From the NCBI GenBank assembly GCA_024742355.1, contig JANSYM010000006.1, forward strand, positions 186,001 to 250,000: 64,000 nucleotides of DNA. Direction: 5' to 3'. The DNA is from Hyphomonadaceae bacterium. Its GTDB lineage: Bacteria > Pseudomonadota > Alphaproteobacteria > Caulobacterales > Hyphomonadaceae. The translations under genes and the position numbers were made by a program. The notes beneath the pieces were generated by a model. That model saw only the letters and a list, made by a program, of their open reading frames with translations. It was not told where the DNA came from and did no database searches. Positions 26,326 through 35,635 of the stretch are shown here, in pieces (within the stretch, counting starts at the first letter, position 1; every line of letters begins with the position of its first letter).

Positions 26326-28317
26326 CTAGTCCGGCAGCGCGAACGCCACAACATGATCGCCAATCCGGGTGCCGGATTTGCCGTGTCCGCCAGCGGCGAT
26401 GACGACATATTGCTTGCCGTTCCAGACATAAGTCATTGGCGTCGCCTGCCCGCCCGCAGGAAGGCGGCCTTTCCACAGCTCCTTGCCGGTCTCGACATCG
26501 AGGGCCCGCAAATAGTCATCCATTGACGCGCCGATGAAGATCAAGCCACCGCCCGTGACCGCCGGTCCGCCAAAACTTGGCATGCCGAGATTGAGCGCCA
26601 GGCCGCCCGGGGCGAGGTCTTTCGTGGTGCCGAACGGACGGCGCCAGACAATCTCGCCGCGCGCCACATCCACCCCGGCAATCACGCCCCAGGGCGGCGC
26701 CGAACACGGCAGGCCAAGCGGCGAGAAGATCGGCTTGCGACTCATCGCATAAGGTGCGCCTTCCATCGGTGCGAACTCGGCATCATGATCGATCTCGGTG
26801 GCCTCACGCGCCTCTGTGTTCGGGTGCAGGTGCACCGACTGGGCGACATTGTTCATATTGATCACAAGCAGATTACGTGACGGGTCAAAGGCCGCGCTGC
26901 CCCAATTGGCGCCGCCGCCAGTGAATGGATAAGCGAGCGTGCCGTCTACTGTGGGCGGCGTGTAGAGGCCGTCCTGGCGCAGCTGTCGAAGCTTGCTGCC
27001 ACAGGCCATCTTGTCCCACAGGGTCACGCCGAAGGCTTTACCAGGATCAAGGCGATCCGGGACCACGGCCTCAGGGCGCACCGGGAAAGGCTGGGTCGGC
27101 GACAGGAGCTCACCGTCTACGCCATCCTGCGGAACAGGGCGTTCTTCCACCGGGATCACCGGCTCTCCCGTATCGCGGTCGAGGACGAAGATCAGGCCCA
27201 TCTTGGTCACTTGCACGACCACATCGCGGGCCGCGCCGTCATGCCAGATCTGGTACAGGCCGGGCTGTGCCGGCAGGTCATAATCCCAGACATCGTGGTG
27301 CACGATCTGATAGGCCCAGACCACTTCGCCCGTGCGCGCATTCAAGGCGACAACAGAATTGGCGTTTTCATTATTGCCGGGGCGTTCACCGCCAAAATAG
27401 TCGGGGCTGGCCGTCGAGGTCGGCAGGAAGACCAGGCCGCGCTCGGAATCCACTGACATGGTCGACCAGACATTGGCGTGACCCACGCGCGTGTCGCCAT
27501 CTGCGTTCCAGGGGATGGGATTATACTTCCACAGCGGCGCCCCGGTGACGGCATCAAACGCGTGTACGGTGCCGAGCGGCGCGTCGGTGCGGAGATTGTC
27601 GCTGATCGAGGTGCCGGTAATCACAACGTCTTCAAACACAACCGGCGCCGAGGTGATCTGGAACTCGCCCGGCCAACGCAGCGCCAGACTCGGCTCAATC
27701 TGTACCCGCCCCGCATCTCCAAACTCACGGCACGGCACGCCGGTTTCACTATCCACAGCGATCAGTTCAGCTTCGACCGTCCCGACAAAGACGCGCGCCT
27801 GGCAGGCGCCATCAGTTGGCTCGGGTGGCGCGAAATGCGCCACGCCGCGGCAGGTAAACTCATTGCCCGGACGGCCATCGATCGGCACTTGCGGGTCATA
27901 TTCCCATTTGCGCTCGCCGGTGCCGGGATCGAGCGCAATCACTTCATTGAACTGCGTACACAGGATGAGGGCATCGTGGACCAGGATTGGCGTGGTCTGG
28001 AATGAGGCGCGGTGGCGCGCGGCTTCGCGGCCGTCAAACGCGCCGGTCTGGTGTATCCACGCGGTTTCCAGATCATCGATATTGTCGCGATCGATCTGGG
28101 CCGCCGCCGAATAGCGATTGCCGCCTTCATCACCGCCATAGGCCGACCAGCCATTCCCGAGTTGAACAGGAGCTTCGCGCACCGTCTCCGCGCGGCCGTC
28201 AATCGACAGGTCATCGCCGAAACCAAGCACCCGCCACATCGCCGTGCCGCCAAGAAAACTGATCGCGACGATCACGAGCAGCGCGACCAGGACGAGTCTG
28301 AGCGAGGTGAGTTTCAT
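26326..28317 (-). CDS. PQQ-dependent glucose-dehydrogenase-like quinoprotein, single membrane anchor
   Basis: This 663-aa protein resembles the periplasmic eight-bladed propeller of membrane quinoprotein glucose dehydrogenase (GDH), which oxidises sugars or alcohols and passes electrons to ubiquinone. The N-terminal hydrophobic helix (about residues 8-28) is a signal anchor; the usual five-helix membrane domain of E. coli Gcd is absent. Repeated W/G-rich blade motifs such as GxxxWKYNPIPW and the late KELWKGRLPAGGQATPMTY are visible, as is a Cys-containing CGSKLRQLR region. PQQ biosynthesis genes are not in the window. The gene has an AGGAG site and lies just downstream of the M19 dipeptidase gene. 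Confidence 0.88.
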   Translation of the reverse strand: MKLTSLRLVLVALLVIVAISFLGGTAMWRVLGFGDDLSIDGRAETVREAPVQLGNGWSAYGGDEGGNRYSAAAQIDRDNIDDLETAWIHQTGAFDGREAARHRASFQTTPILVHDALILCTQFNEVIALDPGTGERKWEYDPQVPIDGRPGNEFTCRGVAHFAPPEPTDGACQARVFVGTVEAELIAVDSETGVPCREFGDAGRVQIEPSLALRWPGEFQITSAPVVFEDVVITGTSISDNLRTDAPLGTVHAFDAVTGAPLWKYNPIPWNADGDTRVGHANVWSTMSVDSERGLVFLPTSTASPDYFGGERPGNNENANSVVALNARTGEVVWAYQIVHHDVWDYDLPAQPGLYQIWHDGAARDVVVQVTKMGLIFVLDRDTGEPVIPVEERPVPQDGVDGELLSPTQPFPVRPEAVVPDRLDPGKAFGVTLWDKMACGSKLRQLRQDGLYTPPTVDGTLAYPFTGGGANWGSAAFDPSRNLLVINMNNVAQSVHLHPNTEAREATEIDHDAEFAPMEGAPYAMSRKPIFSPLGLPCSAPPWGVIAGVDVARGEIVWRRPFGTTKDLAPGGLALNLGMPSFGGPAVTGGGLIFIGASMDDYLRALDVETGKELWKGRLPAGGQATPMTYVWNGKQYVVIAAGGHGKSGTRIGDHVVAFALPD

Positions 28318-28374
28318 GACGAGCTCCTGGTCAATTCTCGGAGCATCGTGGCCGTTTCAGGCTGGACTGTCCAT

Positions 28375-29622
28375 CTAACGTGTGGCCGCGGCGTCCAATA
28401 CACGCAGGAAGTTCCCGCCCCAGATTTTGTTGATCTCTTCGTCGCTATAGCCGCGGCGCACCAGTTCTGCCGTCACGCTGGCGGCACCATCAGCCTCCTC
28501 GAAGCCGACAATACCGCCGCCATGATTGAAATCGGTGCCAATGCCGACATGATCGACGCCGATCCGGTCGGCGACATAGTCAATATGATCGACCATGCGG
28601 CTGACCGTCTCGCGGCCAACCAGAGCGCGCATATTGGTCAGGAATGTGATCTTCTCCTCGTCCGATTTCAGCTCCCAATAGAGCTCGTACGGATAGGAGT
28701 ATGTCTCGGGCAGCCCGGCCGCGAGGCGAACGTCGCGGATCTGGGCTTTCAGGTCCGGGTCAGACAGGTCGACGAGGTAGGCGCTGAACGCGGCGATATG
28801 AACGACACCGCCTGTCTCTCCAATCCGGTCAATCTCCTCGTCCGACAAGTTCCGCGTCACATCCGACAGGGCTTTGACGTTTGAGTGACTGGCAATCACC
28901 GGCAGCGTGACAAGATCGGCCACTTGCAGCGTCGCCGCCTTTGACAATTGCGAGACGTCGACCAGGCCGCCAAGGGCATCAATGCGCTGCACCGCGGCAA
29001 CGCCGAGCGCCGACAGGCCGCCATGTTCTTCGGTGACCTCATATTTGCCCGTCTCACCATCGAAGCGCGGGCGCGAGGAATCAGCAAAATCATTGTGGCC
29101 GAGATGGGTGAGCGCAAACAGACGCACGCCATCGGCATAGAGCGCATCCAGGCGGTCAATGTCGCCCTCGAGTGATTGCGCATTCTGGAATCCGAGAATG
29201 ATCGAGATCTGCCCCTGGGCGCTGTTCGCCCGCACGGCGTCTGAGCTTGTCGCGAACGCAAACGTGTCCGGATTTGCGGCAACGCGCGCTTGTACCGCAG
29301 CGAGTTTGGCAGCGGCCTCGGCCCGCGCCTTGGCGCTGCCTTCGGCTGTCCGCAGCTGCGGCCCGGCCGCAACCGCCATGACAACCGCATCAAATCCGCC
29401 AGCCGTGAGCTTGTCCGCCGCCACCTTGGACCGACCATCAGCGCCCAGATAGAGCGGCGAGGTCGCCTCAATCGCAATATCTGCGTGGGCATCGAGCACG
29501 ATTGCATTGGCATGAATGTCGGCGACGTTTCGATCTGCTGTGGGCACGACGGCCTGACACGCTGCGAGGCCAAGGATTGCGGCACCCACCAACGCCATTT
29601 TGTGAATTCTCGTTGCGGTCAT
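28375..29622 (-). CDS. Peptidase M19 (membrane dipeptidase), lipoprotein
   Basis: This 415-aa protein starts with a lipoprotein signal ending ILGLAAC, so it is probably anchored by its Cys near residue 21. The zinc-enzyme fold of renal-dipeptidase type is shown by LDAHAD, the paired VIASHSNV segment and the late VGIGTDFNHGG motif near residue 355. Members hydrolyse dipeptides, often with a D-residue at the C-terminus, or beta-lactams. An AGGAG site supports the ATG at 29622 over the in-frame codon at 29658. It is divergent from the polysaccharide operon and upstream of the GDH gene (57 bases). Confidence 0.88.
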   Translation of the reverse strand: MTATRIHKMALVGAAILGLAACQAVVPTADRNVADIHANAIVLDAHADIAIEATSPLYLGADGRSKVAADKLTAGGFDAVVMAVAAGPQLRTAEGSAKARAEAAAKLAAVQARVAANPDTFAFATSSDAVRANSAQGQISIILGFQNAQSLEGDIDRLDALYADGVRLFALTHLGHNDFADSSRPRFDGETGKYEVTEEHGGLSALGVAAVQRIDALGGLVDVSQLSKAATLQVADLVTLPVIASHSNVKALSDVTRNLSDEEIDRIGETGGVVHIAAFSAYLVDLSDPDLKAQIRDVRLAAGLPETYSYPYELYWELKSDEEKITFLTNMRALVGRETVSRMVDHIDYVADRIGVDHVGIGTDFNHGGGIVGFEEADGAASVTAELVRRGYSDEEINKIWGGNFLRVLDAAATR

Positions 29623-29803
29623 TATGCGTCTCCTGCCTTGATCTGACTCCAGCCTCATGCCCCCTCCCCTGCGACAAGCAAGCCAAAAGAAATAACGCGA
29701 ATTTGCATCATTTCGGCCGTCCGCAAAAAAGTGACCAATTTCGCTGAATCTGGCAGAAGAGTTGCATTCTGTCAGACACGTTCAGTCTTGATTGGGGACG
29801 ATG

Positions 29804-30283
29804 ATGCCGATTTCGGAAAATGTGGTGCTGAAAGGCGCCGTGAAAATCCCGCATCCTGACCTTGTGAACCTGTATGGGTGCACAGTCGGGGACGGCACCA
29901 TGATCGGCACTTTTGTCGAGATTCAGAAGAACGCCACTGTCGGTGCGCGCTGCAAGATTTCCTCGCACAGCTTCATCTGTGAAGGCGTCGAGATCGAGGA
30001 TGAAGTGTTTGTCGGTCATGGCGTGATGTTCACCAATGACCGGTTTCCGCGCGCCACCAATCCAGATGGCAGCGCCCAGACCGACGATGACTGGACGCTG
30101 GAAACAACGCGGGTGAAGCGCCGGGCCTCGATCGGCTCGAACGTGACCATTGTCTGCGGCGTGACAATTGGCGAAGGCGCGATGATCGCCGCCGGCGCCG
30201 TCGTAACGAAAAATGTACCTGATTTTGCCATTGTCGCGGGCGTGCCCGCGACGGTGCGCGGCGACATGCGGGATACTGACTAG
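29804..30283 (+). CDS. WlbB/WbpD-like left-handed beta-helix acetyltransferase
   Basis: This 159-aa protein consists of hexapeptide repeats ([LIV]-G-x4) throughout, for example [14 protein letters not shown] and [13 protein letters not shown], and ends with GVPATV. This matches WlbB/WbpD, which acetylates the 3-amino group of UDP-2-acetamido-3-amino-2,3-dideoxy-glucuronic acid using acetyl-CoA. The start at 29804 has GGGGA five bases upstream; 29801 is an alternative. The neighbouring WlbA-like and WlbC-like genes strongly support this pathway. The stop codon overlaps the next gene's start. Confidence 0.87.
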   Translation: MPISENVVLKGAVKIPHPDLVNLYGCTVGDGTMIGTFVEIQKNATVGARCKISSHSFICEGVEIEDEVFVGHGVMFTNDRFPRATNPDGSAQTDDDWTLETTRVKRRASIGSNVTIVCGVTIGEGAMIAAGAVVTKNVPDFAIVAGVPATVRGDMRDTD

Positions 30284-31326
30284 TGACTTTGAGCGATGAA
30301 AACCTGAACATTGCCGTTATCGGCTATGGCTATTGGGGCCCGAACCTGGTTCGCAATTTTGCCGAACTCGACGGCGCGCGCATGCACTCCGTGGCCGATC
30401 TCGACGAGACGGCGCTGGAAAAAGTCTCCCGGCGCTACCCGACCGTGCAGACGACGACCGATGCCCTGGCATTGATCCACCATCCTGACATTCATGCCGT
30501 GGCGATCGCGACCCCAGTCTCAACCCATTTCGATCTGGCCATGGCGGCGCTCAAAGCGGGAAAACATGTCTGGCTGGAAAAGCCGATGGCGGAAACCGCC
30601 GAACAGGCCCGCGCGTTGGTCGCCGAAGCCGATGCGCGCGGCCTCATTCTGCACGTCGACCACACCTTCCTCTACACAGGCCCGGTCCAGAAGATGCGCG
30701 AGCTGGTTCAAACCAGCGCGCTCGGCGACCCGCTTTACTATGACAGCACCCGGGTCAATCTCGGCCTGTTTCAGCGCGATGTGAATGTGATCTCCGATCT
30801 CGCGGTCCACGACTTCTCGATCCTCGACTATGTTTTCGACATGCAGCCAACGGCCGTGTCGGCCTCCGGTATCAATCACTATCCGGGCACGCCGGAAAAC
30901 CTCGCTTTCATCACGCTGTTCTACGAAACCGGTTTCATTGCCCATGTGAACGTTTCCTGGCTTGCCCCGGTCAAGGTCCGCAAGATCCTGATCGGCGGGA
31001 CCGAAAAGATGATCACTTTTGACGAGCTTGAACCGTCCGAAAAACTCAAGATCTATGACAAGGGCGTGTCCTTCACCGATGACCCGGAACAGATCCACGA
31101 GATGCGGGTCGGATACCGCGTCGGCGACATGTGGGCGCCGAAAGTCGCCAATATCGAGGCCTTGCGCAACGGCACCGAGCATTTCCGCGACTGCATCCTG
31201 ACCGGCAAAAAATCCATTTCCGACGGCCGCTTCGGATTGCGCATGGTCGAGGCGATTGAAGCCGCCACGCACTCGATGCAATCGCGCGGTGCGACGGTGC
31301 AACTGCCGTCCTATGAGGATGCCTGA
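30283..31326 (+). CDS. WlbA/WbpB-like Gfo/Idh/MocA sugar dehydrogenase
   Basis: This 347-aa NAD(P)-dependent oxidoreductase starts with the Rossmann motif VIGYGYWGPNLV near residue 13. The catalytic Lys region LEKPMAET is near residue 98 and the DHTFLYTG segment near 125. These are typical of WlbA/WbpB, which oxidise C3 of UDP-GlcNAcA so that WlbC/WbpE can aminate it. The start is a GTG at 30283 overlapping the upstream TAG. Its end is followed after one base by the aminotransferase start. Other Gfo/Idh sugar dehydrogenases are possible, but the context argues for this pathway. Confidence 0.87.
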   Translation: MTLSDENLNIAVIGYGYWGPNLVRNFAELDGARMHSVADLDETALEKVSRRYPTVQTTTDALALIHHPDIHAVAIATPVSTHFDLAMAALKAGKHVWLEKPMAETAEQARALVAEADARGLILHVDHTFLYTGPVQKMRELVQTSALGDPLYYDSTRVNLGLFQRDVNVISDLAVHDFSILDYVFDMQPTAVSASGINHYPGTPENLAFITLFYETGFIAHVNVSWLAPVKVRKILIGGTEKMITFDELEPSEKLKIYDKGVSFTDDPEQIHEMRVGYRVGDMWAPKVANIEALRNGTEHFRDCILTGKKSISDGRFGLRMVEAIEAATHSMQSRGATVQLPSYEDA

Positions 31327-31327
31327 C

Positions 31328-32443
31328 ATGGTTCCGTTTGTTGATCTGAAAGCCCAATACCGCTCGATCAAGCCTGAAATCGACGCCGCGGTCATGAAGA
31401 CCCTGGAAAACTGTGCCTTCGTGCTCGGTCCGGAAGTGGCGAGCATCGAACAGCGGTTTGCCGACTATTGCGAAAGCGGCTTCGCGATCGGCGTGAACAG
31501 CGGCACCAATGCACTATTCCTCGGTCTGCTGGCGGCTGGCATTGGCGAAGGCGACGAGGTCATCACCGTTCCGCATACCTTCATCGCCTCGGCTTCAGCG
31601 ATCCACTATACTGGCGCCAAGATTGTGTTCTGCGACATTGATCCGGTGACTTACACCATGGACCCGGGCGCGCTTGATGCCGCGATCACCCCGCGAACCA
31701 AGGCGATCGTCCCGGTTCATCTGTACGGTCAGATGGCGGACATGGACCCGATCATGGCGATTGCGAAAAAGCACGACCTGGTCGTCATGGAAGATGCCGC
31801 CCAGTCGCATGGCGCCGAATATCGCGGCCGCCGCGCGGGGTCGATTGGCGATCTTGCCGGCTTCTCCTTCTATCCGGGCAAGAATCTCGGCGCGGCCGGT
31901 GAGGCCGGCATGACCGTCACTGCCCGCGAGGACTGGACCCGCAAATTGCGCATGCTGCGCGACTGGGGCGCCGAGCAAAAATATCATCACGAGATCATCG
32001 GCTACAATATGCGGATGGAAGGCATGCAGGGCGCGGTGCTGAACGTGAAAATGAACTATATCGAGCAATGGACCGAGGCGCGCCGCGCCGCCGCTGCCCG
32101 CTATCGCGACCTGTTTGCTGGCAGTGGTGTACATATTCCGGTCGAGGCTGAAGACCGGCGCCATGTCTATCATGTCTACGCCATTCGCACGCCGGATCGT
32201 CAGCGCTGGATTGATGAGCTCAACGCCGCCGGCGTCGCCACGGGCATTCACTATCCGTTTGCGCTGCACCGTTTGAAAGCCTTTGAATTCCTCGGCTATC
32301 GCGCCGGTGAATTCCCACATGCCGAAAAAGCCGCGGCAGAGGTTCTGTCCCTTCCGATGTTCCCGGAAATCACGCCGGACCAACAGGAAATTGTCGCCAA
32401 TGCCGTCATGCGGCTGCAGGCGAAAACCGAGATCAGTGTGTAG
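31328..32443 (+). CDS. WlbC/WbpE-like DegT/DnrJ/EryC1 aminotransferase
   Basis: This PLP-dependent enzyme of about 371 aa belongs to the nucleotide-sugar aminotransferases. Near residue 180 the PLP lysine appears in SFYPGKNLGAAGEAG, and NSGTNALFLGLLAAG lies near 58. It would aminate the C3 keto group produced by the WlbA-like enzyme. A longer in-frame ORF starting at 31256 would lie inside the preceding gene, so the ATG at 31328, one base after the upstream stop, is chosen. It precedes an NAD-dependent epimerase gene by about 40 bases. Confidence 0.9.
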   Translation: MVPFVDLKAQYRSIKPEIDAAVMKTLENCAFVLGPEVASIEQRFADYCESGFAIGVNSGTNALFLGLLAAGIGEGDEVITVPHTFIASASAIHYTGAKIVFCDIDPVTYTMDPGALDAAITPRTKAIVPVHLYGQMADMDPIMAIAKKHDLVVMEDAAQSHGAEYRGRRAGSIGDLAGFSFYPGKNLGAAGEAGMTVTAREDWTRKLRMLRDWGAEQKYHHEIIGYNMRMEGMQGAVLNVKMNYIEQWTEARRAAAARYRDLFAGSGVHIPVEAEDRRHVYHVYAIRTPDRQRWIDELNAAGVATGIHYPFALHRLKAFEFLGYRAGEFPHAEKAAAEVLSLPMFPEITPDQQEIVANAVMRLQAKTEISV

Positions 32444-32482
32444 GGCGCCAGTCCAGCACAAACAGTCAGAAAGTCGTCAAAC

Positions 32483-33460
32483 ATGAATCTTGATGGTGCG
32501 AAAATCCTCGTCACAGGCGGATGCGGGCTCATCGGCTCGACCACGATCGATCAGATCCTGGCGCATGAATCGCCGGAAGAGATCGTCATATTCGACAATC
32601 TCGTGCGCGGCTCGATGCGCAATGTCGAACAGATCCTGAAAGACCCGCGCGTGCGCCTGGTCAAAGGCGACATTCGCGACCGCACCGCCATCGAAACGGT
32701 CACTGAAGGCATGGACGCGGTCATTCACATGGCCGCCATTCGGATCACGGCCTGCGCCGCGGAACCGCGTGAGGCCATGGAAGTCATGAATGATGGCACC
32801 TACAATGTCATCGAAGCGGCGCATAAGGCAAAGGTGCAACGCGTGCTCGCGGCGTCTTCAGCATCGATCTACGGCATGGCCGACACATTCCCGACCACGG
32901 AACGCCACCACCCGTACAATAATGATACCTGGTACGGCGCCTCGAAAGTCATGCTGGAAGGCCTGTTCCGATCCTTCCACGCCATGTACGGGCTCGATTA
33001 TGTCGCGATGCGGTATTTCAACGTCTACGGCCCGCGCATGGATATTCACGGCAAATATACTGAAGTCCTGGTGCGCTGGATGCAGCGCATTGACGAAGGG
33101 GTGCCGCCGCTCATCCTCGGCGATGGTCTGACCTCGATGGATTTCATCTATATTGAGGAACTGGCCCGCGCCAATGTGCTGGCGCTGAAATCGGATGCCA
33201 CCGACGAAGTGTTCAATGTTGCGTCAGGCGTCGAGACCAATCTCAACGAGCTTGCGGCGACTTTGATGAAGGTCATGGACGCCGACCCGGGCATGACCCC
33301 GGAATACGGACCCGAGCGCAAGATCAACGCCGTGCCGCGCCGGCTGGCCGACACAAGCAAAGCCCGGGAACTCCTCGGTTTTGAAGCGGAGGTCGATCTC
33401 GAGGAGGGCCTGCGCCGCCTGGTCGATTGGTGGCGGCTCAACAAGGACCTGATGGAATGA
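32483..33460 (+). CDS. NAD-dependent sugar epimerase/dehydratase
   Basis: This 325-aa extended short-chain dehydrogenase has the NAD motif VTGGCGLIGSTTI near residue 10. The catalytic tyrosine lies in WYGASK near residue 151 (Y-x3-K), with SSASIYG upstream. It resembles UDP-glucose 4-epimerase or CDP-/UDP-sugar dehydratases; without biochemistry these cannot be distinguished. Its stop overlaps the start of the next aminotransferase by 4 bases (ATGA), suggesting that its product is the substrate of that enzyme. Confidence 0.87.
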   Translation: MNLDGAKILVTGGCGLIGSTTIDQILAHESPEEIVIFDNLVRGSMRNVEQILKDPRVRLVKGDIRDRTAIETVTEGMDAVIHMAAIRITACAAEPREAMEVMNDGTYNVIEAAHKAKVQRVLAASSASIYGMADTFPTTERHHPYNNDTWYGASKVMLEGLFRSFHAMYGLDYVAMRYFNVYGPRMDIHGKYTEVLVRWMQRIDEGVPPLILGDGLTSMDFIYIEELARANVLALKSDATDEVFNVASGVETNLNELAATLMKVMDADPGMTPEYGPERKINAVPRRLADTSKARELLGFEAEVDLEEGLRRLVDWWRLNKDLME

Positions 33461-34605
33461 TCCCGATCATCAAACCCCTGATGGGCGAGGAGGAAGCGGC
33501 GGCAGCCTCCCGCGTGATCCTGTCGGGATGGGTCACGCAAGGCCCGGAAGTGGCAGCGTTCGAAACCGAGTTTGCTGATTATGTCGGCGCCGACCATGCG
33601 GTTGCTGTTTCCAATTGCACGACCGGCCTGCATCTGGCCCTGCTGGCAGCTGGCGTCGGTGCCGGGGATGAAGTGGTTACCGTCAGCCATTCCTATATCG
33701 CGACCGCCAATGCGATCCGCTATTGCCAGGCCGAACCTGTCTTCATCGATATCGACCCGCTCACCTGCAACATGGATTCGAACCTGATCGAAGCCGCGAT
33801 CACGCCGCGCACCAAGGCAGTGCTGCTGGTGCACCAGATGGGCATGCCGGCCGACCTCGCCGCCATCGTCAAGATTGCGCGCGCTCATAATCTGCGCGTG
33901 ATCGAAGACGCCGCCTGTGCTGCCGGAGCGGAAATCCTGTGGGATGGCGCCTGGGAGAAAATCGGGCGCGTGCGCGGCGACGCCGCTGTCTTCTCATTCC
34001 ATCCGCGCAAGGTGCTCTCGACCGGCGATGGCGGCATGATCACCACGCCGCACGCCGACTGGGCAGACAAGTTCAAACGCCTGCGCCAGCACGGCATGAG
34101 CGTGCCGGACACGGTGCGCCACAAATCCAGACAAGTCGTGTTCGAAACGCATCCGGAACTTGGCTATAATTACCGCATGACCGACATTCAGGCCGCGGTC
34201 GGGCGCGAGCAGCTCAAGCGCTTGCCCGGCGTCGTCAAACGCCGCCGTGAGCTGGTCGAGCTCTACCGCGCCGAGCTCGCCGATGCGCAATGGCTGCATG
34301 TCCCGTCCGAGCCGAGCTGGGCGCGGACAAACTGGCAAAGCTTCAGCGTCCGCCTGCCTGACGCCTGCGATCAGCGCAGTGTCATGCAGGCCATGCTCGA
34401 TCAAGGCGTCGCGACCCGGCGCGGAATCATGTGCGCCCACCGCGAGGACGCCTATCGCGATGCGCCACTCCCCGCGCCTCTGCCGCATTCGGAAACCGAA
34501 CAGGACAAGCGCATCATCCTGCCGCTTTACGGTCAGATGAGCGATGGGGACGTCCGCACCGTCGCCGAAGCCCTGAAGGCCGCCACTGCAGATCAGGCGC
34601 GCTGA
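33457..34605 (+). CDS. DegT/DnrJ/EryC1 aminotransferase, second copy
   Basis: This 382-aa PLP enzyme is a second nucleotide-sugar aminotransferase, only moderately like the one at 31328. The PLP lysine lies in SFHPRKVLSTGDGG near residue 187. The HMGMPAD-type loop is replaced by HQMGMPADL. It is coupled to the epimerase/dehydratase, so it probably acts on a keto-sugar from that enzyme. The gene is directly followed by a glycosyltransferase whose ATG overlaps its stop (TGATG). Amino-sugar position and donor are unknown. Confidence 0.88.
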   Translation: MIPIIKPLMGEEEAAAASRVILSGWVTQGPEVAAFETEFADYVGADHAVAVSNCTTGLHLALLAAGVGAGDEVVTVSHSYIATANAIRYCQAEPVFIDIDPLTCNMDSNLIEAAITPRTKAVLLVHQMGMPADLAAIVKIARAHNLRVIEDAACAAGAEILWDGAWEKIGRVRGDAAVFSFHPRKVLSTGDGGMITTPHADWADKFKRLRQHGMSVPDTVRHKSRQVVFETHPELGYNYRMTDIQAAVGREQLKRLPGVVKRRRELVELYRAELADAQWLHVPSEPSWARTNWQSFSVRLPDACDQRSVMQAMLDQGVATRRGIMCAHREDAYRDAPLPAPLPHSETEQDKRIILPLYGQMSDGDVRTVAEALKAATADQAR

Positions 34606-35624
34606 TGGCCAGCATTGATGTTGTCGTCCCGTGCTACAATTACGCGCATTTCCTGAAGGATTGCGTGGCCAGCATTCTCTCACAAAGAGACGTCGAGGTT
34701 CGGGTCCTGATCCTGGATGACGCATCACCTGACAACACGCAGCAGATTGGTGAGGCGCTCGCCGCCTCGGACCCGCGCGTCACTTATCAGAAAAATAAGC
34801 AGAATCTCGGCCTGATCGGCACCGCCAATCGCGGCCTGCTCGACTGGGCGCAGGCCGACTATGCCTTGCTCCTGTCCGCCGATGATCTGCTGACACAAGG
34901 CAGCCTGGCGCGCGCGACGGCGCTCATGGAAACGCATAAGGATGTGCATCTCGTCTTTGGTCGCGCTTTGCTCATCGATGACGCGTTTGATCGCACCCAA
35001 TTACCGGAAGACGCCGGCACGCCAGATTACAAGGTGCTGCAGGGGCGTGACTTCATCAAACGCAATTTCACCCACGGCAACCCGGTCGCGTCGCCAACGG
35101 CGGTCGTGCGCACACGTGTTCAGCAAGCCTTGGGTGGCTACCTTCCGCAATTCTATCACACATCGGACATGGAAATGTGGATGCGGTTCGCCGCACGCGG
35201 ACCGATAGGCGTGATCAAGAGCCTGCAAGCCGGGTACCGCCTGCATGGCGCTTCAATGAGCGCGCCGAAGATCAATCGTGCGATTTCGGATCGCGAAGAG
35301 TGTTTTGAGACGTGCAAATTCGTCACCGAAACCTGGTGCAAGGCGTTGCCCGAAGCGCAGGATTGGTTGATCCAGATGCAACGCAGAATGGCGACGGAGG
35401 TCTATTGGCGCGCGGCGCTATCGAAATATTCGCCAGAGGAGCGGCGCGTGTGCGCGGCCTTCGCCAAACGTGTCGATCCCGATGGTCCCCTGTCGCTCAG
35501 GCGCCTCAAATTCGAACTCAAGAAACGCCTGCTCCAGCTCAAGCCACAATCGGAATCGCCTGAAGACCTCGAATACTTTCCGCGGACATCCGACATTTAT
35601 GGATGGTGGCCCGGCGACGACTGA
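34605..35624 (+). CDS. GT2 family glycosyltransferase
   Basis: This 339-aa protein has a GT-A domain of family 2 in the first 220 residues: VVPCYNYAHFLKDC near residue 6, DDASPDNT near residue 39 and the acceptor/metal motif LSADDLL near residue 90. The last 100 residues are helical and basic without clear motif. It is the last gene of the plus-strand sugar operon and converges on the pyruvyltransferase-like gene with an 11-base gap. It probably transfers the amino sugar made by the upstream genes. Linkage and acceptor cannot be read from sequence. Confidence 0.88.
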   Translation: MASIDVVVPCYNYAHFLKDCVASILSQRDVEVRVLILDDASPDNTQQIGEALAASDPRVTYQKNKQNLGLIGTANRGLLDWAQADYALLLSADDLLTQGSLARATALMETHKDVHLVFGRALLIDDAFDRTQLPEDAGTPDYKVLQGRDFIKRNFTHGNPVASPTAVVRTRVQQALGGYLPQFYHTSDMEMWMRFAARGPIGVIKSLQAGYRLHGASMSAPKINRAISDREECFETCKFVTETWCKALPEAQDWLIQMQRRMATEVYWRAALSKYSPEERRVCAAFAKRVDPDGPLSLRRLKFELKKRLLQLKPQSESPEDLEYFPRTSDIYGWWPGDD

Positions 35625-35635
35625 TGCATGCCGGT

